From NCBI GenBank assembly GCA_963726995.1, contig CAVSEP010000007.1:434001-498000 (forward strand): a stretch of DNA of 64,000 bases, given 5' to 3'. Made by a program: the position numbers and the translations under genes. This document shows positions 8,961 through 17,588 of the stretch, in pieces (the stretch's first letter is position 1; every line of letters starts with the position of its first letter). The stretch is from DAIDKA01 sp963726995 (GTDB taxonomy: Bacteria; Pseudomonadota; Gammaproteobacteria; Steroidobacterales; Steroidobacteraceae). Under the pieces are notes generated by a model, which did no database searches, was not told the DNA's origin, and saw only the letters and a program-made list of their open reading frames with translations.

Positions 8961-10715
8961 ATGAGCGACATCAATACGCAGGTTCTGATCATCGGCACGG
9001 GGCCGGCCGGCGGGTCCATGGCCGCGTTGCTCGCCACCTATGGTATCGAGAACCTGGTGGTCAACAAGTACCGATGGCTGACCAACACGCCGCGGGCGCA
9101 CATCACCAACCAGCGGGCCATGGAAGTCCTGCGCGACCTGGGCAGCGAGGTCGAAGCGGAGGCCAACCTGCACGGCACTCCGCAGGATGACATGGGAAAC
9201 AACGTCTTCTGCACCTCGCTGGCGGGCGAGGAGCTGGGGCGGCTGCGCAGCTGGGGCACGCACCCGCTGTCCAAGGCGGCGCACCTGCTGGCATCACCCT
9301 GTTCGATGATTGACCTGCCGCAGACCTTCATGGAACCCCTGTTGTTCAAGACTGCCTGCTCGCGCGGCACACAGTCACGCATGTCGACCGAATACCTGGG
9401 CCATGAGCAGGACGCGGACGGCGTGACCACGACGCTGCTGGATCGGCTGTCCGGCAAATCCTTTACGGTGCGATCGCAGTACCTGGTGGGCGCCGACGGT
9501 GGCAACTCCCGCGTGGCCGAGCATGCGGGCCTGCCATTCGAAGGCTCGATGGGCGTGGCGGGCTCCATCAACATCCTTTTCAAGGCGGATCTTTCCCGGT
9601 TTGTCGCCCATCGCCCCTCGGTGCTGTATTGGGTGCTGCAGCCGGGGTCCAATGTCGGCGGGATCGGAATGGGGTTGGTCCGGATGATCCGCCGCTGGAA
9701 CGAGTGGCTGGTGGTGTGGGGGTACGACATCAGCCAGCCCGCGCCGAAGGTCGATCAGGCATTTGCCCTGAAGGTGGTGCGCGACCTGGTGGGCGATCCC
9801 GACCTGGCGATCCAGCTGCAATCGGTGTCGACCTGGACGGTCAACAACCGGTATGCGACCCGGATGAGCCACGGCCGCGTGTTGTGCCTGGGCGATGCGA
9901 CCCACCGGCATCCGCCTTCCAATGGACTGGGCTCCAATACCTCTATCCAGGATAGCTACAACCTGGCCTGGAAACTGGCGTATGTCCTCAAGGGGCAGGC
10001 GGGCGTGCAGCTGCTGGAGAGTTTCGATGCCGAGCGCGCACCCATTGCCAAACAGATCGTGACGCGCGCCAATCAGTCCATCGATGAGTTCGGGCCGATC
10101 TTCAAGGCGCTCGGACTGCTGGACTCGATCGATCCGGTCACCATGCAGCAGAACATGGATGCCCGCTGTGACGACACCCCCGAGGCGCAGGTGCAGCGTC
10201 GGCTGATCCGCGAGGCCATCGCCCGCAAGGTGTACGAGTTCGACGCGCACGGCATCGACCTGAATCACCGCTACCGCTCCGGTGCGATAGTGACCGATGG
10301 CGCCGCCGAGCCCGCCTATGAGCGGGATCCGCAGCTGCACTATCAGGCGACGAGCTGGCCCGGGGCTCGCTTGCCGCACGTCTGGCTCCATGCAACCGAT
10401 GGCCGCAAGGTCTCGACCCTCGACCTCGCCGGCAAAGGTCGCTTCACGATCTTCACCGGCATTGGCGGCCAGGGTTGGGCGCAGGCCGCGGCGGCACTCA
10501 ATGAGCAATGGCGGCTGGACCTTGCGGTCAGGATCGTCGGCCCCCGCCAAGCGTGGCAGGACTTCACAGGTGACTGGGCCCGCGCAAGCGAGGTGCAGGA
10601 CAGCGGCGCGCTGCTGGTACGACCCGACCTACAGGTGGCGTGGCGCAGCCAGAGCAGGTCCGATGATCCGCTGGCCGAGCTGCGGCGTGTGCTGCGTCAG
10701 ATCCTGGCCCGCTAG
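8961..10715 (+). CDS. FAD-dependent aromatic hydroxylase, TfdB/phenol hydroxylase-like
   Basis: 584-aa single-component flavoprotein monooxygenase that would use NAD(P)H and O2 to hydroxylate a phenolic ring. The dinucleotide-binding motif is G12xG14xxG17 in IIGTGPAGG, the DG motif is VGADGGNSRVAEHAG, and the GD motif is CLGDATHRHPPSNGLGSN. A C-terminal thioredoxin-like domain is typical of the phenol hydroxylase group. Length and motifs match 2,4-dichlorophenol 6-monooxygenase relatives. The natural substrate is unknown; no ring-cleavage gene lies nearby. The two exported proteins upstream are candidate functional partners. Confidence 0.9.
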   Translation: MSDINTQVLIIGTGPAGGSMAALLATYGIENLVVNKYRWLTNTPRAHITNQRAMEVLRDLGSEVEAEANLHGTPQDDMGNNVFCTSLAGEELGRLRSWGTHPLSKAAHLLASPCSMIDLPQTFMEPLLFKTACSRGTQSRMSTEYLGHEQDADGVTTTLLDRLSGKSFTVRSQYLVGADGGNSRVAEHAGLPFEGSMGVAGSINILFKADLSRFVAHRPSVLYWVLQPGSNVGGIGMGLVRMIRRWNEWLVVWGYDISQPAPKVDQAFALKVVRDLVGDPDLAIQLQSVSTWTVNNRYATRMSHGRVLCLGDATHRHPPSNGLGSNTSIQDSYNLAWKLAYVLKGQAGVQLLESFDAERAPIAKQIVTRANQSIDEFGPIFKALGLLDSIDPVTMQQNMDARCDDTPEAQVQRRLIREAIARKVYEFDAHGIDLNHRYRSGAIVTDGAAEPAYERDPQLHYQATSWPGARLPHVWLHATDGRKVSTLDLAGKGRFTIFTGIGGQGWAQAAAALNEQWRLDLAVRIVGPRQAWQDFTGDWARASEVQDSGALLVRPDLQVAWRSQSRSDDPLAELRRVLRQILAR

Positions 10716-10765
10716 CCCGGCGAAGAAACCCGCATCAGGCCAGAAGCCGGGTATTTCCTGGTTTT

Positions 10766-10800
10766 TGGTGCCGACCCACAGCATCGAACTGTAGATCCAT
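10766..10800. repeat. Degenerate copy of the tRNA-Thr 3' end (old att site)
   Basis: The stretch starting TGGTGCCGACCCACAGCATC matches the first 36 nt of the reverse-complemented tRNA-Thr(CGT) at 24534 with four substitutions and one missing base. It is preceded in frame by codons reading FLVPTHSIEL, like the integrase remnants at 20.6 and 24.5 kb. It marks a likely, much decayed, integration boundary. Confidence 0.55.
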
Positions 10801-10861
10801 GGGCTTTCACCGAGATTCCGGACTCCGAGGTTGGGTGCGACGATGACCTCGGAGGTGTCAG

Positions 10862-10980
10862 ATGGGAAGGCGGAGTTTCACTCGGGGGATCAAGACCGAG
10901 GCGGTTGAGTTGGTCCGCTCAGGCTCGTGCAAATCAAGGATCGCGCTAAACCTGTCCCTAATTTGTCCTCTTTTTCAAGA
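10862..10980 (+). pseudogene. 5' fragment of an IS3-type transposase orfA
   Basis: From ATG 10862 the translation reads MGRRSFTRGIKTEAVELVRS, the start of the OrfA helix-turn-helix domain of IS3-family elements (compare R-F-T-x-E-F-K-x-E-A-V). Similarity stops after about 25 codons and the frame then reads unrelated sequence. No OrfB, inverted-repeat pair or target duplication is visible. It is a dead remnant at the left boundary of an accessory segment. Confidence 0.6.
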
Positions 10981-11072
10981 GCCTTACATTCATTTAGGTG
11001 CAACAGGACTCTCCTACTTTGCGATGTTGGGGCGCTGACCAATCGCCCCGCTCATCATCCAAGGGGATAGCC

Positions 11073-12761
11073 ATGACCATTCGTTTTTCCATTGGCAGCG
11101 CCGTGCGGCTGCTGATTGGCGGCAGCATCACCGCGTTCGCCATTACCGGTACGGCCGCGGCCGATGACTCCCTCCTTAAACCAGGCTCGCTGATCATCAG
11201 CAGCAGTCGCTACGTGAACTGGCAGGGTGCGATCGCCACGCTGACCCCCACGGGCTCGAACCCCACTCAGCTAGCCAGCACCAACGCGGCCACTGTGTCG
11301 GCGGTGTCCGACGGCAACTACGTCACCGTGTGGAGCAACGAGGTTCCGGATGCCAGCTTCGGTGTGACCTCACCCATCACCCTGACTGCCGTCGAGCCGA
11401 ACAGCGGCCGCGAGCTGAGCCGCTTGGCGGTGCCACAGGATCAGGTAGTGACCAGCTTCTCCTCGAAGTCGGAATTGGCGCTGCACTACACGCGCGACCA
11501 CCGCGGTGGCCACCTGGTGTTCGTCGCTTATGCCGGCGCTGGCGTGGGTGCACTGGACGTTTCCAACTCCGATGCGGTTGCGGGACAGGATCCGACTAAC
11601 CCGGTGAGCTTCGCCTTCGGCAGCAACTATGCATTCCACCGCACCATCGTCGATCTGAACGATAACGGTCGCCTGTCCTATACCCCGACGGAAAACTACG
11701 GCGGCAACAATGGCCGCGCGGCCCTTCTGGCCTCCAACGGCCTGTACTACACCGTGGGCAACAGCAACAACGGCAATGCCGCGACCTTCGGTTCCTTGGG
11801 CAATGGCACCAATCCCGATGTAACCCAGACCACGGGCGTCGAGGCGGTCACGCCGATCAATGGCTGGTCGGTGAACGTAACCCCGGCAATCCCGGCAGTC
11901 GCCGCCCAGGCGGATCAGACCCCCGGCTCCGCCGAAGTCAACCCGCTGCTGCAGTACGGCCTGGGAAAGAAGGGTGCGAACGACAAGCCTGGCAAGGACA
12001 ACAACTTCCGCGGCATCACCGAGTACAACGGCGCGTTGTACTTCACCAAGGGCAGCGGCAGCAACGGCGTGGACACGGTTTACACCATCGTCAACAACGC
12101 GCCGCAGTCGATTGCCGGCTTCATCCCCCCGGGGCCGCAGCCCGGCCCGGCAGCTGGCAACGTGCTGCCAACCATCGCCAATGCGGCCGCACAGACGATC
12201 CAGATCGTCAACGGCTTCCCGACCGATTCGGCGCGCTCGACCGGCGGCAACTTCACTCCGTTCGCGATCTTCTTCGCCAACCCGACGACGATGTACGTGA
12301 CGGATGAGGGCACGGGTGACGCCACCGACGTCGCCACCAACGCGGGCCTGGAAAAATGGGTGCTGAACACGACGACCGGCAGCTGGTCACTGGCGTACAC
12401 GCTGCAGTCCGGCCTGATCGGCCAGAGCTACGGCCCGCTGGCGGGGCACGACGGCGCCTGGCCTGCGGTGACCACCGTCGGTCTGCGCAACCTGGCTGGC
12501 CGCGTCAATCACGACGGCACGGTGACACTGTGGGCGGCGACCTCGACAACCGACACCAATGCCGCCAACACGGACGTGGGTGCGGATCCGAACGAAGTGG
12601 TGCAGATCACCGATCAGGTTTCGGCCACGGCCCTACCCGCCGGTGAGACCTTCCGCGTAGTTGCCCAGCCGGTGTACGGCAAGGTGTACCGCGGTGTCGC
12701 CTACGTCCCTGGCGACGATCACGGCGATGACGATCACGGCCATGACCGCTTCGCCGACTGA
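11073..12761 (+). CDS. Large secreted protein, beta-propeller-like, with His/Asp tail
   Basis: 562 aa from ATG 11073, which has AGGGGAT about 6 bp before it; an open frame continues upstream to 10998 without support. Residues 1-29 are a signal peptide (ITAFAITGTAAA). The mature protein is rich in Gly, Asn, Thr and short beta segments and looks like a secreted propeller. It ends in an acidic, histidine-rich tail (GDDHGDDDHGHDRFAD) that could bind divalent metal. No sorting signal of PEP-CTERM type is seen. It stands alone between an IS remnant and a terminator. I do not recognise the family. Confidence 0.82.
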   Translation: MTIRFSIGSAVRLLIGGSITAFAITGTAAADDSLLKPGSLIISSSRYVNWQGAIATLTPTGSNPTQLASTNAATVSAVSDGNYVTVWSNEVPDASFGVTSPITLTAVEPNSGRELSRLAVPQDQVVTSFSSKSELALHYTRDHRGGHLVFVAYAGAGVGALDVSNSDAVAGQDPTNPVSFAFGSNYAFHRTIVDLNDNGRLSYTPTENYGGNNGRAALLASNGLYYTVGNSNNGNAATFGSLGNGTNPDVTQTTGVEAVTPINGWSVNVTPAIPAVAAQADQTPGSAEVNPLLQYGLGKKGANDKPGKDNNFRGITEYNGALYFTKGSGSNGVDTVYTIVNNAPQSIAGFIPPGPQPGPAAGNVLPTIANAAAQTIQIVNGFPTDSARSTGGNFTPFAIFFANPTTMYVTDEGTGDATDVATNAGLEKWVLNTTTGSWSLAYTLQSGLIGQSYGPLAGHDGAWPAVTTVGLRNLAGRVNHDGTVTLWAATSTTDTNAANTDVGADPNEVVQITDQVSATALPAGETFRVVAQPVYGKVYRGVAYVPGDDHGDDDHGHDRFAD

Positions 12762-12787
12762 TCTGTTCAGTTCCCGTTGATCACTCT

Positions 12788-12820
12788 GGAAGGGGCGCCG
12801 AGCAATCCGCGCCCCTTTCC
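12788..12820 (+). terminator. Rho-independent terminator after the secreted protein gene
   Basis: GGAAGGGGCGC at 12788-12798 pairs with GCGCCCCTTTCC at 12809-12820 and is followed by TTCGTTTG. It lies 26 bp after the stop codon. Confidence 0.75.
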
Positions 12821-12972
12821 TTCGTTTGCGCAGCTATGGCCGCAGCGCAGGGCGAAGCGGTCTGCCAATCGGCGTCGAGCACTGAAGTACCGTCCGGCAT
12901 CCAGCATGGACGACGGGCCGATACATAAAGCTCCCGACTCTTAAGCTTCGGGCGGCACTACCACCTGCGCAA

Positions 12973-13413
12973 TCATGACTTTGTCTCGATGAGCTCGGTC
13001 TCCAGGTGCCGTTCGCCGCGGAGCGAATTGGCAACGAGGCAAGCCTTCTCCGCGCGCTGCAATAGCTCCTGTGCTTTGGCACTGTCCGAGCCCGCCTTGA
13101 CCGTGAGTTTCGCGCGGGTTGAGAACTTGGAAAACTGCGTGACTCCCGACACCCGTTCAAGCACCCCCTCGACGGAGCACTCGAGTTGCTCCCACTCGAA
13201 ACGGGCTGCCCGCGACACGGCCCGAAAGGTAAGAATGAAGCAGTTCGCGACTGCGGCAACAAGCAGCGTCTCTGGTGACCACACATCACCAGGTCCATCA
13301 AATTCGGGAGGTGGCGCAGTTTGAATATCGGGTACTCCCTGAGAAGCCACCGGGACGGTACCCGTGACTTTCCCCAGGGCACTGACTTGGTAGATGTGGG
13401 GGTAAGGCTTCAT
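12973..13413 (-). CDS. OsmC/Ohr-family protein
   Basis: 146 aa from the ATG at 13413, chosen because GGAGG lies 9 bp before it. OsmC-fold proteins are dimeric thiol-dependent peroxidases or sulfane-sulfur handling proteins. The core helix carries the family cysteine in AAVANCFILTFRA, and the N-terminal part has SPETLLVAAVANC. The second peroxidatic cysteine seems to be the C in EKACLVANSLRG. It is the second gene after the rhodanese gene, 37 bp away, both divergent from an ArsR regulator. A role in persulfide or peroxide detoxification is an inference from this company. Confidence 0.9.
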   Translation of the reverse strand: MKPYPHIYQVSALGKVTGTVPVASQGVPDIQTAPPPEFDGPGDVWSPETLLVAAVANCFILTFRAVSRAARFEWEQLECSVEGVLERVSGVTQFSKFSTRAKLTVKAGSDSAKAQELLQRAEKACLVANSLRGERHLETELIETKS

Positions 13414-13450
13414 GATCTTGCCTCCGGATTCCATGCCGATTCGTTCCGGC

Positions 13451-13792
13451 TCATGCAGCACCCTGCGCAATCACCGGCAGGCCAGCGGCTTTCCAGGCCG
13501 CGATACCCCCGCCCATGTGTGCGGCGTGGCTTTGCCCTGCCGCAAGGCGCTTCTCGGCGGCGGTGAGCGATCGCTTGCCGCTCCCGCAGTGAATTATCAC
13601 ACGCCGCGAACCATCGGCTGGAAGGGCCGCGGCATCAAAGGTCGAGAGGGGATACAGCAGTGCGCCATGAATTCTTTCGGCGGCGTATTCCGCGGGTTCG
13701 CGCACGTCAATCAGCAATAGTTTTCCTGCTTTGAGGAGCCGCGCCACTTCCGCTGGCGCGAGCGTTTCAATTGGATGTGATTGTGGACTCAT
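13451..13792 (-). CDS. Rhodanese-like sulfurtransferase
   Basis: 113-aa single-domain rhodanese. The active-site loop is IIHCGSGKRS with the catalytic cysteine that carries a persulfide, and the CDC25-like N-terminal motif is LLLIDVREPAEYAAERIHGA. The ATG at 13792 is preferred over TTG 13798. It is first in an operon with the OsmC gene and divergent from an ArsR-family gene, a layout known for sulfide/persulfide-responsive units controlled by BigR/SqrR-type repressors. Confidence 0.92.
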   Translation of the reverse strand: MSPQSHPIETLAPAEVARLLKAGKLLLIDVREPAEYAAERIHGALLYPLSTFDAAALPADGSRRVIIHCGSGKRSLTAAEKRLAAGQSHAAHMGGGIAAWKAAGLPVIAQGAA

Positions 13793-13860
13793 GATCAATG
13801 ACCTCAGTTAATTGCCCGGATGCCTCTTTCTTTGCATCCTCTCGATTATGGGATTACTGT

Positions 13861-13876
13861 ATCGCTATATAGTGAT
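13861..13876. promoter_or_regulatory. Imperfect palindrome between rhodanese and ArsR genes
   Basis: ATCGCTATATAGTGAT is a 16-bp near-perfect dyad (one pair of mismatches) in the 139-bp divergent spacer. ArsR-type repressors bind AT-rich dyads of this kind, so this is a candidate operator controlling both directions. Confidence 0.5.
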
Positions 13877-13931
13877 TGTTGCAAGCGGCTATCAAAGGTA
13901 AACTGTGGTTCATGCTCGCTACCGAGGATGC

Positions 13932-14288
13932 ATGCCGTTGAAAGCACTGGATGATCGGGCTCTGGGTCATGTCGCCGAATACTTTCGGGCGCTTTCAGAG
14001 CCCTTGCGCCTGAAGATCCTGAATGCCCTGCGCGATAAGACACGCAACGTCGGCGAACTCACCGAGCTGCTGGAATGCAGCCAGGCCAATGTATCCAAAC
14101 ATCTGGCCACCCTGATGCGGTACGGATTTGTGGAACGGACCGCGCAAGGCACCAGTGCTTTCTATCGAATCGCGGATCCGCGGGTTTACCAGCTCTGTGA
14201 CTTGGTCTGCAGTCAAATGGCCCAGCACTTTGCCAGCCAAGCCCAGATGCTCGGAGCGCCTACGCCAGCGGTGCGCGCGAGGCGCTGA
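13932..14288 (+). CDS. ArsR-family transcriptional repressor, possible persulfide sensor
   Basis: 118 aa from ATG 13932, with GAGG upstream; ATG 13905 is a weaker alternative. A winged-helix domain spans residues about 14-82 (LSEPLRLKILNAL, then CSQANVSKHLATL as recognition helix). Cysteines at 49, 89 and 93 are available for a thiol switch. The classical metal motif CVCDL is not present, which argues against an arsenic sensor. Divergence from rhodanese and OsmC genes suggests control of sulfane-sulfur stress, as in BigR/SqrR systems. The positions of the cysteines differ from those proteins, so the signal is not certain. Confidence 0.88.
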   Translation: MPLKALDDRALGHVAEYFRALSEPLRLKILNALRDKTRNVGELTELLECSQANVSKHLATLMRYGFVERTAQGTSAFYRIADPRVYQLCDLVCSQMAQHFASQAQMLGAPTPAVRARR

Positions 14289-14522
14289 TGCCCATCGGCA
14301 TTGGGTACCATCGAATAAGTCCGGGCGACACCAGTCGACGCACTCGTTTCCAACGAACTCGCTGGTCTAGGAACTTCTGCCGCGAAACCCGACACTACCC
14401 AAGCTGGCGGTCGAGTCGGGCGCCGTCTCGAATTTGGACGAGCGCTCCGGAACTCCGGAGCGCTCGCGGGATCCAGCTGGGGTTCGTGAGTCAGCGACCA
14501 GCAATGTCATGATCGACCGCAA

Positions 14523-16835
14523 TTACGTCCGCGGCGCGGGCTTACCCAAAAATCGCCGTTCGATGAACGCCGGGAACAGGGGCCTCAATTTCACAATGAA
14601 ATCCCAGCCCATGAGCAACGCACCCAAGGCAAACACGACATCGCCGGGCAGGCGCATCCACTGCCAGAACGTCGTTGTGTCGTAGAAGGCCTGGCTTCGT
14701 GCAAACGCGAGCCCGTGCTCGAATACGGCATCCAGTTGGGGCCATCCGATCGGAAAGAAGTTGAACACGATCCACAGCAGCATTCCGCTGTTGTACAGCC
14801 AGAATGCCCAACGCCCCAGCTTCTCGCCGAACACGTAGCGATCCCCCGCAACGTAGCGCAGACAGAAATAGATCAAACCCAAACCGAGCAGGCCGAATGC
14901 ACCAAACAAGGCAGTGTGCGCATGATTCAGCGTGAGAAAAGTACCGTGCTCATAGTAATTCACCAATGGCGCGTTCAACGTGCCGCCGCCGAAGACGCCG
15001 GCCCCTACGAAATTCCAAAAGGCCGCCCCCACGACGTAGAGATAGGCGAGCCCATACTTGAACGTCGGATCGCTTTTGATCAAGCGGTGATGCTTGATGG
15101 CTTCGATTACCAGCAATACCAGGGGGAGCACCTCGATGAATGAGAACATGGTGCCCAGCGGCACCCACATGCCCGGCTCTCCAGCCCAATACAAATGATG
15201 TCCGGTGCCGAGCACGCCACCCAGAAAGATAAGAATCAGTTCCAAATAGACCGAGCGTTCGGCGAGCTTGCGCGACACGAGCCCAACTGACATCAGCAGA
15301 TACGCGGTGATCGCCGCGGCAAAGAATTCGAAGGATTGTTCGACCCAAAGATGCACCACCCACCAGCGCCAGAAGTCAGAAATCGTAAATGACTTCTCGA
15401 CCCCCGTGAGAGGAATCATGCCGAACGCGTATAGCGTGGCGATGTTGACTGTCGAGGCCCACAACAGGTGCTCAAGACGGATGCGGCCCGTCCAAAATTG
15501 CCGGCTCGCCGCCCACAGGGTGTCGCGCGTCGGCCACAGGGCGCGAAACACCAGCACGCTCCACAGCGCCAAACCTGCGAAAAATCCCATCTGCCAGAAG
15601 CGGCCGAGCTGAATATACGACAGGCCCTGATTGCCGAACCAGAACCAGCCGCTGCCGATATGGCCCATAATTCCCAGATAATCGCCCGCCAGCGCGCCGA
15701 CCACGACCAGCAGCGTCACGGCAAACAGGAAATCCACCAGGACGCTCTGGCCAGGTGCCTCTCGGCCGCTGATCGCCGGCGCCAGGAACAAGGCCGTGCC
15801 TATCCAAGATAGCCCGATCCAGACGATCGGAGTTTGGATGTGTACATCGCGTAGAAAATTGAACGGCAGGAACGAATCAATCCTGATGCCGTAGAAGCTG
15901 GTTCGGTCGGTGTAGTAATGAGCCATGATCGATCCCACCAGGATCTGCAGCAGCAGCACCGCGGCCACGATCAGGAAATACTTTCCCACCTTGCGTTGGC
16001 TGAGCGTAAGCGGCCGAAATACCGCCAGCACCGGATCCATGGGCGCGTTGTCCGGGTCGTTCAGATACAGCTCGTAGATCCAGATGATGACGCCGAAGGC
16101 AAAGAACGTGAAGCAGAAGCTGATCCAGGTCCAATGGAAGGTGCTGGTCGTCGGGGTGTTGCCCACGGACGGCTCATAGGGCCAGTTCTGCGTCCATGAC
16201 GTGGTGGTACCCGGCCGGCGCGCGACGGTTGTCAGCGCTGAAAAAATAAGAAAGTCAGCGGTCTGACGGGCACTGTGGGCATCGAGCGCGTAAGCCTGCG
16301 TCCAACCCTTGGGGAACTCGTCGCGCCGCAGGTACTCGGCGATCTCCCCTTGCAGTGACGTGATGGCCGCGGCCAGCGCCTCTGGGATGACCGCCACCCG
16401 CTGCGTGAGATCGACTTGCTGCAGTTGCGCCTGCATCGCCACGCGGATTCCGGCCGCACGCTCGGCGCTCAGTGCCGCGAGTGAGTTTCCGTCCGTCGAG
16501 CGCGCGATGTTCGCTTCGGTCAGTGCGCCGAGCCGCACCAGGTACTGCGCGGTATAGTCCGGACCGAAATAGGATCCCATGCCATAGAGACTTCCATAGT
16601 CCATGAGATCGGCCTTCTGAAAGCCGGATTTTCCCGCTTGAATATCCTCCGCCGACATCAGAAGCCGGCCGTCACCGCTGACGAAACGGTCCGGAAAGGG
16701 AGGCGCCTGCCGATACGTGACGCCGGTCGTCCAGGCAAGAACCCCGAACGTTGCAACAGCGACAAACAGCAATATCCACTTCAGGACATTGCTGACGGGA
16801 TCAACCGACTGATCAGCGACCGGATCTACCCCCAC
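14523..16835 (-). CDS. norZ: Quinol-dependent nitric oxide reductase (qNOR)
   Basis: 770-aa single-subunit enzyme reducing two NO to N2O with quinol. The N-terminal extension (about residues 40-230, periplasmic, replacing NorC) is followed by 12 or more membrane helices of the NorB/heme-copper oxidase type. Metal ligands are visible in VVHLWVEQSFEF, GTGHHLYWAGEP and LNHAHTALFG. Length is normal for qNOR. It is divergent from a MarR gene about 330 bp away. It probably detoxifies NO; no nitrite reductase or other denitrification gene is in the window. Confidence 0.95.
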   Translation of the reverse strand: MGVDPVADQSVDPVSNVLKWILLFVAVATFGVLAWTTGVTYRQAPPFPDRFVSGDGRLLMSAEDIQAGKSGFQKADLMDYGSLYGMGSYFGPDYTAQYLVRLGALTEANIARSTDGNSLAALSAERAAGIRVAMQAQLQQVDLTQRVAVIPEALAAAITSLQGEIAEYLRRDEFPKGWTQAYALDAHSARQTADFLIFSALTTVARRPGTTTSWTQNWPYEPSVGNTPTTSTFHWTWISFCFTFFAFGVIIWIYELYLNDPDNAPMDPVLAVFRPLTLSQRKVGKYFLIVAAVLLLQILVGSIMAHYYTDRTSFYGIRIDSFLPFNFLRDVHIQTPIVWIGLSWIGTALFLAPAISGREAPGQSVLVDFLFAVTLLVVVGALAGDYLGIMGHIGSGWFWFGNQGLSYIQLGRFWQMGFFAGLALWSVLVFRALWPTRDTLWAASRQFWTGRIRLEHLLWASTVNIATLYAFGMIPLTGVEKSFTISDFWRWWVVHLWVEQSFEFFAAAITAYLLMSVGLVSRKLAERSVYLELILIFLGGVLGTGHHLYWAGEPGMWVPLGTMFSFIEVLPLVLLVIEAIKHHRLIKSDPTFKYGLAYLYVVGAAFWNFVGAGVFGGGTLNAPLVNYYEHGTFLTLNHAHTALFGAFGLLGLGLIYFCLRYVAGDRYVFGEKLGRWAFWLYNSGMLLWIVFNFFPIGWPQLDAVFEHGLAFARSQAFYDTTTFWQWMRLPGDVVFALGALLMGWDFIVKLRPLFPAFIERRFLGKPAPRT

Positions 16836-17169
16836 GGCAATCTCCTGGTTTGTTGAATTACCCGACCTTACCGTCGGCGCGCGGACCCCAGAGGATCGGG
16901 GCGTACACGATCCAGCGCGCTTTGATCAACCGCTCGCGCTCAAAGTTACGCCAACGTGCCACTTCTCGAGCTTACTCGGGATCGACCATCGCAGGGCCAT
17001 TGGATCCCAGCTCGCCCAGCACACAGGGCGCAGGGCGCGGACGCCAGCCTGACCGCCCTGGATTCTTCGTCAGCCGCTGTTTCATCCGTGGTCGCCGTGA
17101 CCCGGTCGACAGCGATTATATCACACTATGATATATTGCGGCCCATGGGATTTCAGGAAGAGCAATGCC
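16836..17169. other. Divergent spacer between qNOR and MarR genes
   Basis: This 334-bp non-coding stretch holds the two promoters and a clear MarR-type operator at 17117-17135. I see no other gene or RNA in it. Confidence 0.6.
17117..17135. promoter_or_regulatory. Perfect inverted repeat upstream of the MarR gene
   Basis: TATATCA at 17117-17123 and TGATATA at 17129-17135 form a perfect dyad with a 5-bp spacer, 34 bp before the MarR start. Size and AT content fit a MarR-dimer operator, so autoregulation is likely. Confidence 0.65.
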
Positions 17170-17586
17170 ATGTCTCGTTCCGGTGACGCAGCGCTGTCGA
17201 AGGCGGCCTTCGAGCAGCTATCCGAATTTCGCTATCAAATGAGGCGATTCGAGCGGTTCTCGGAGCGCGCCGCACGCTCACACGGCGTGACCCCGCTGCA
17301 ATATCTGCTGCTTCTGCATATCAAAGGATACCCGGCGCGCGAATATGCCAATGTCGGGGAGCTTGCCGAGCGCCTGCAGGCGCAACCGCATGGCGTGGTG
17401 GCCCTCATTACACGCTGTGAGGAGCGCGGGCTGGTATCCAGGCGCCCGAGCGAGAAGGACGGTCGAGAGGTGGAAGTGCACCTGCTCCCGGAAGGGGAGC
17501 GTTTGTTGGCGAGACTCGCGTCCTTGCATCGGGCCGAACTCAAGTCCATTCATGGGGTCTTTCCCGTTCCCCTGGGAGAGAGCTGA
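17170..17586 (+). CDS. MarR-family transcriptional regulator
   Basis: 138-aa winged-helix dimer protein. The start at ATG 17170 is preceded by AGGAAGAG. The DNA-binding domain shows NVGELAERLQAQPHGVVALI as recognition region and the wing VSRRPSEKDGREVEVHLLPEG, which is the MarR signature. It is followed 2 bp later by the ClC channel gene, so the pair forms an operon, and it is divergent from qNOR. It probably represses its own operon; control of qNOR is possible but unproven. Confidence 0.92.
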   Translation: MSRSGDAALSKAAFEQLSEFRYQMRRFERFSERAARSHGVTPLQYLLLLHIKGYPAREYANVGELAERLQAQPHGVVALITRCEERGLVSRRPSEKDGREVEVHLLPEGERLLARLASLHRAELKSIHGVFPVPLGES

Positions 17587-17588
17587 TC

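Noticed and set aside
9375..10550. 391-codon minus-strand open frame over the flavin hydroxylase
   Set aside because: Antisense shadow; the plus-strand frame has all flavoprotein motifs.
13932..14288. Arsenic-responsive ArsR and an ars operon
   Set aside because: The ELCVCDL metal motif is absent and no arsenate reductase or arsenite pump lies nearby.
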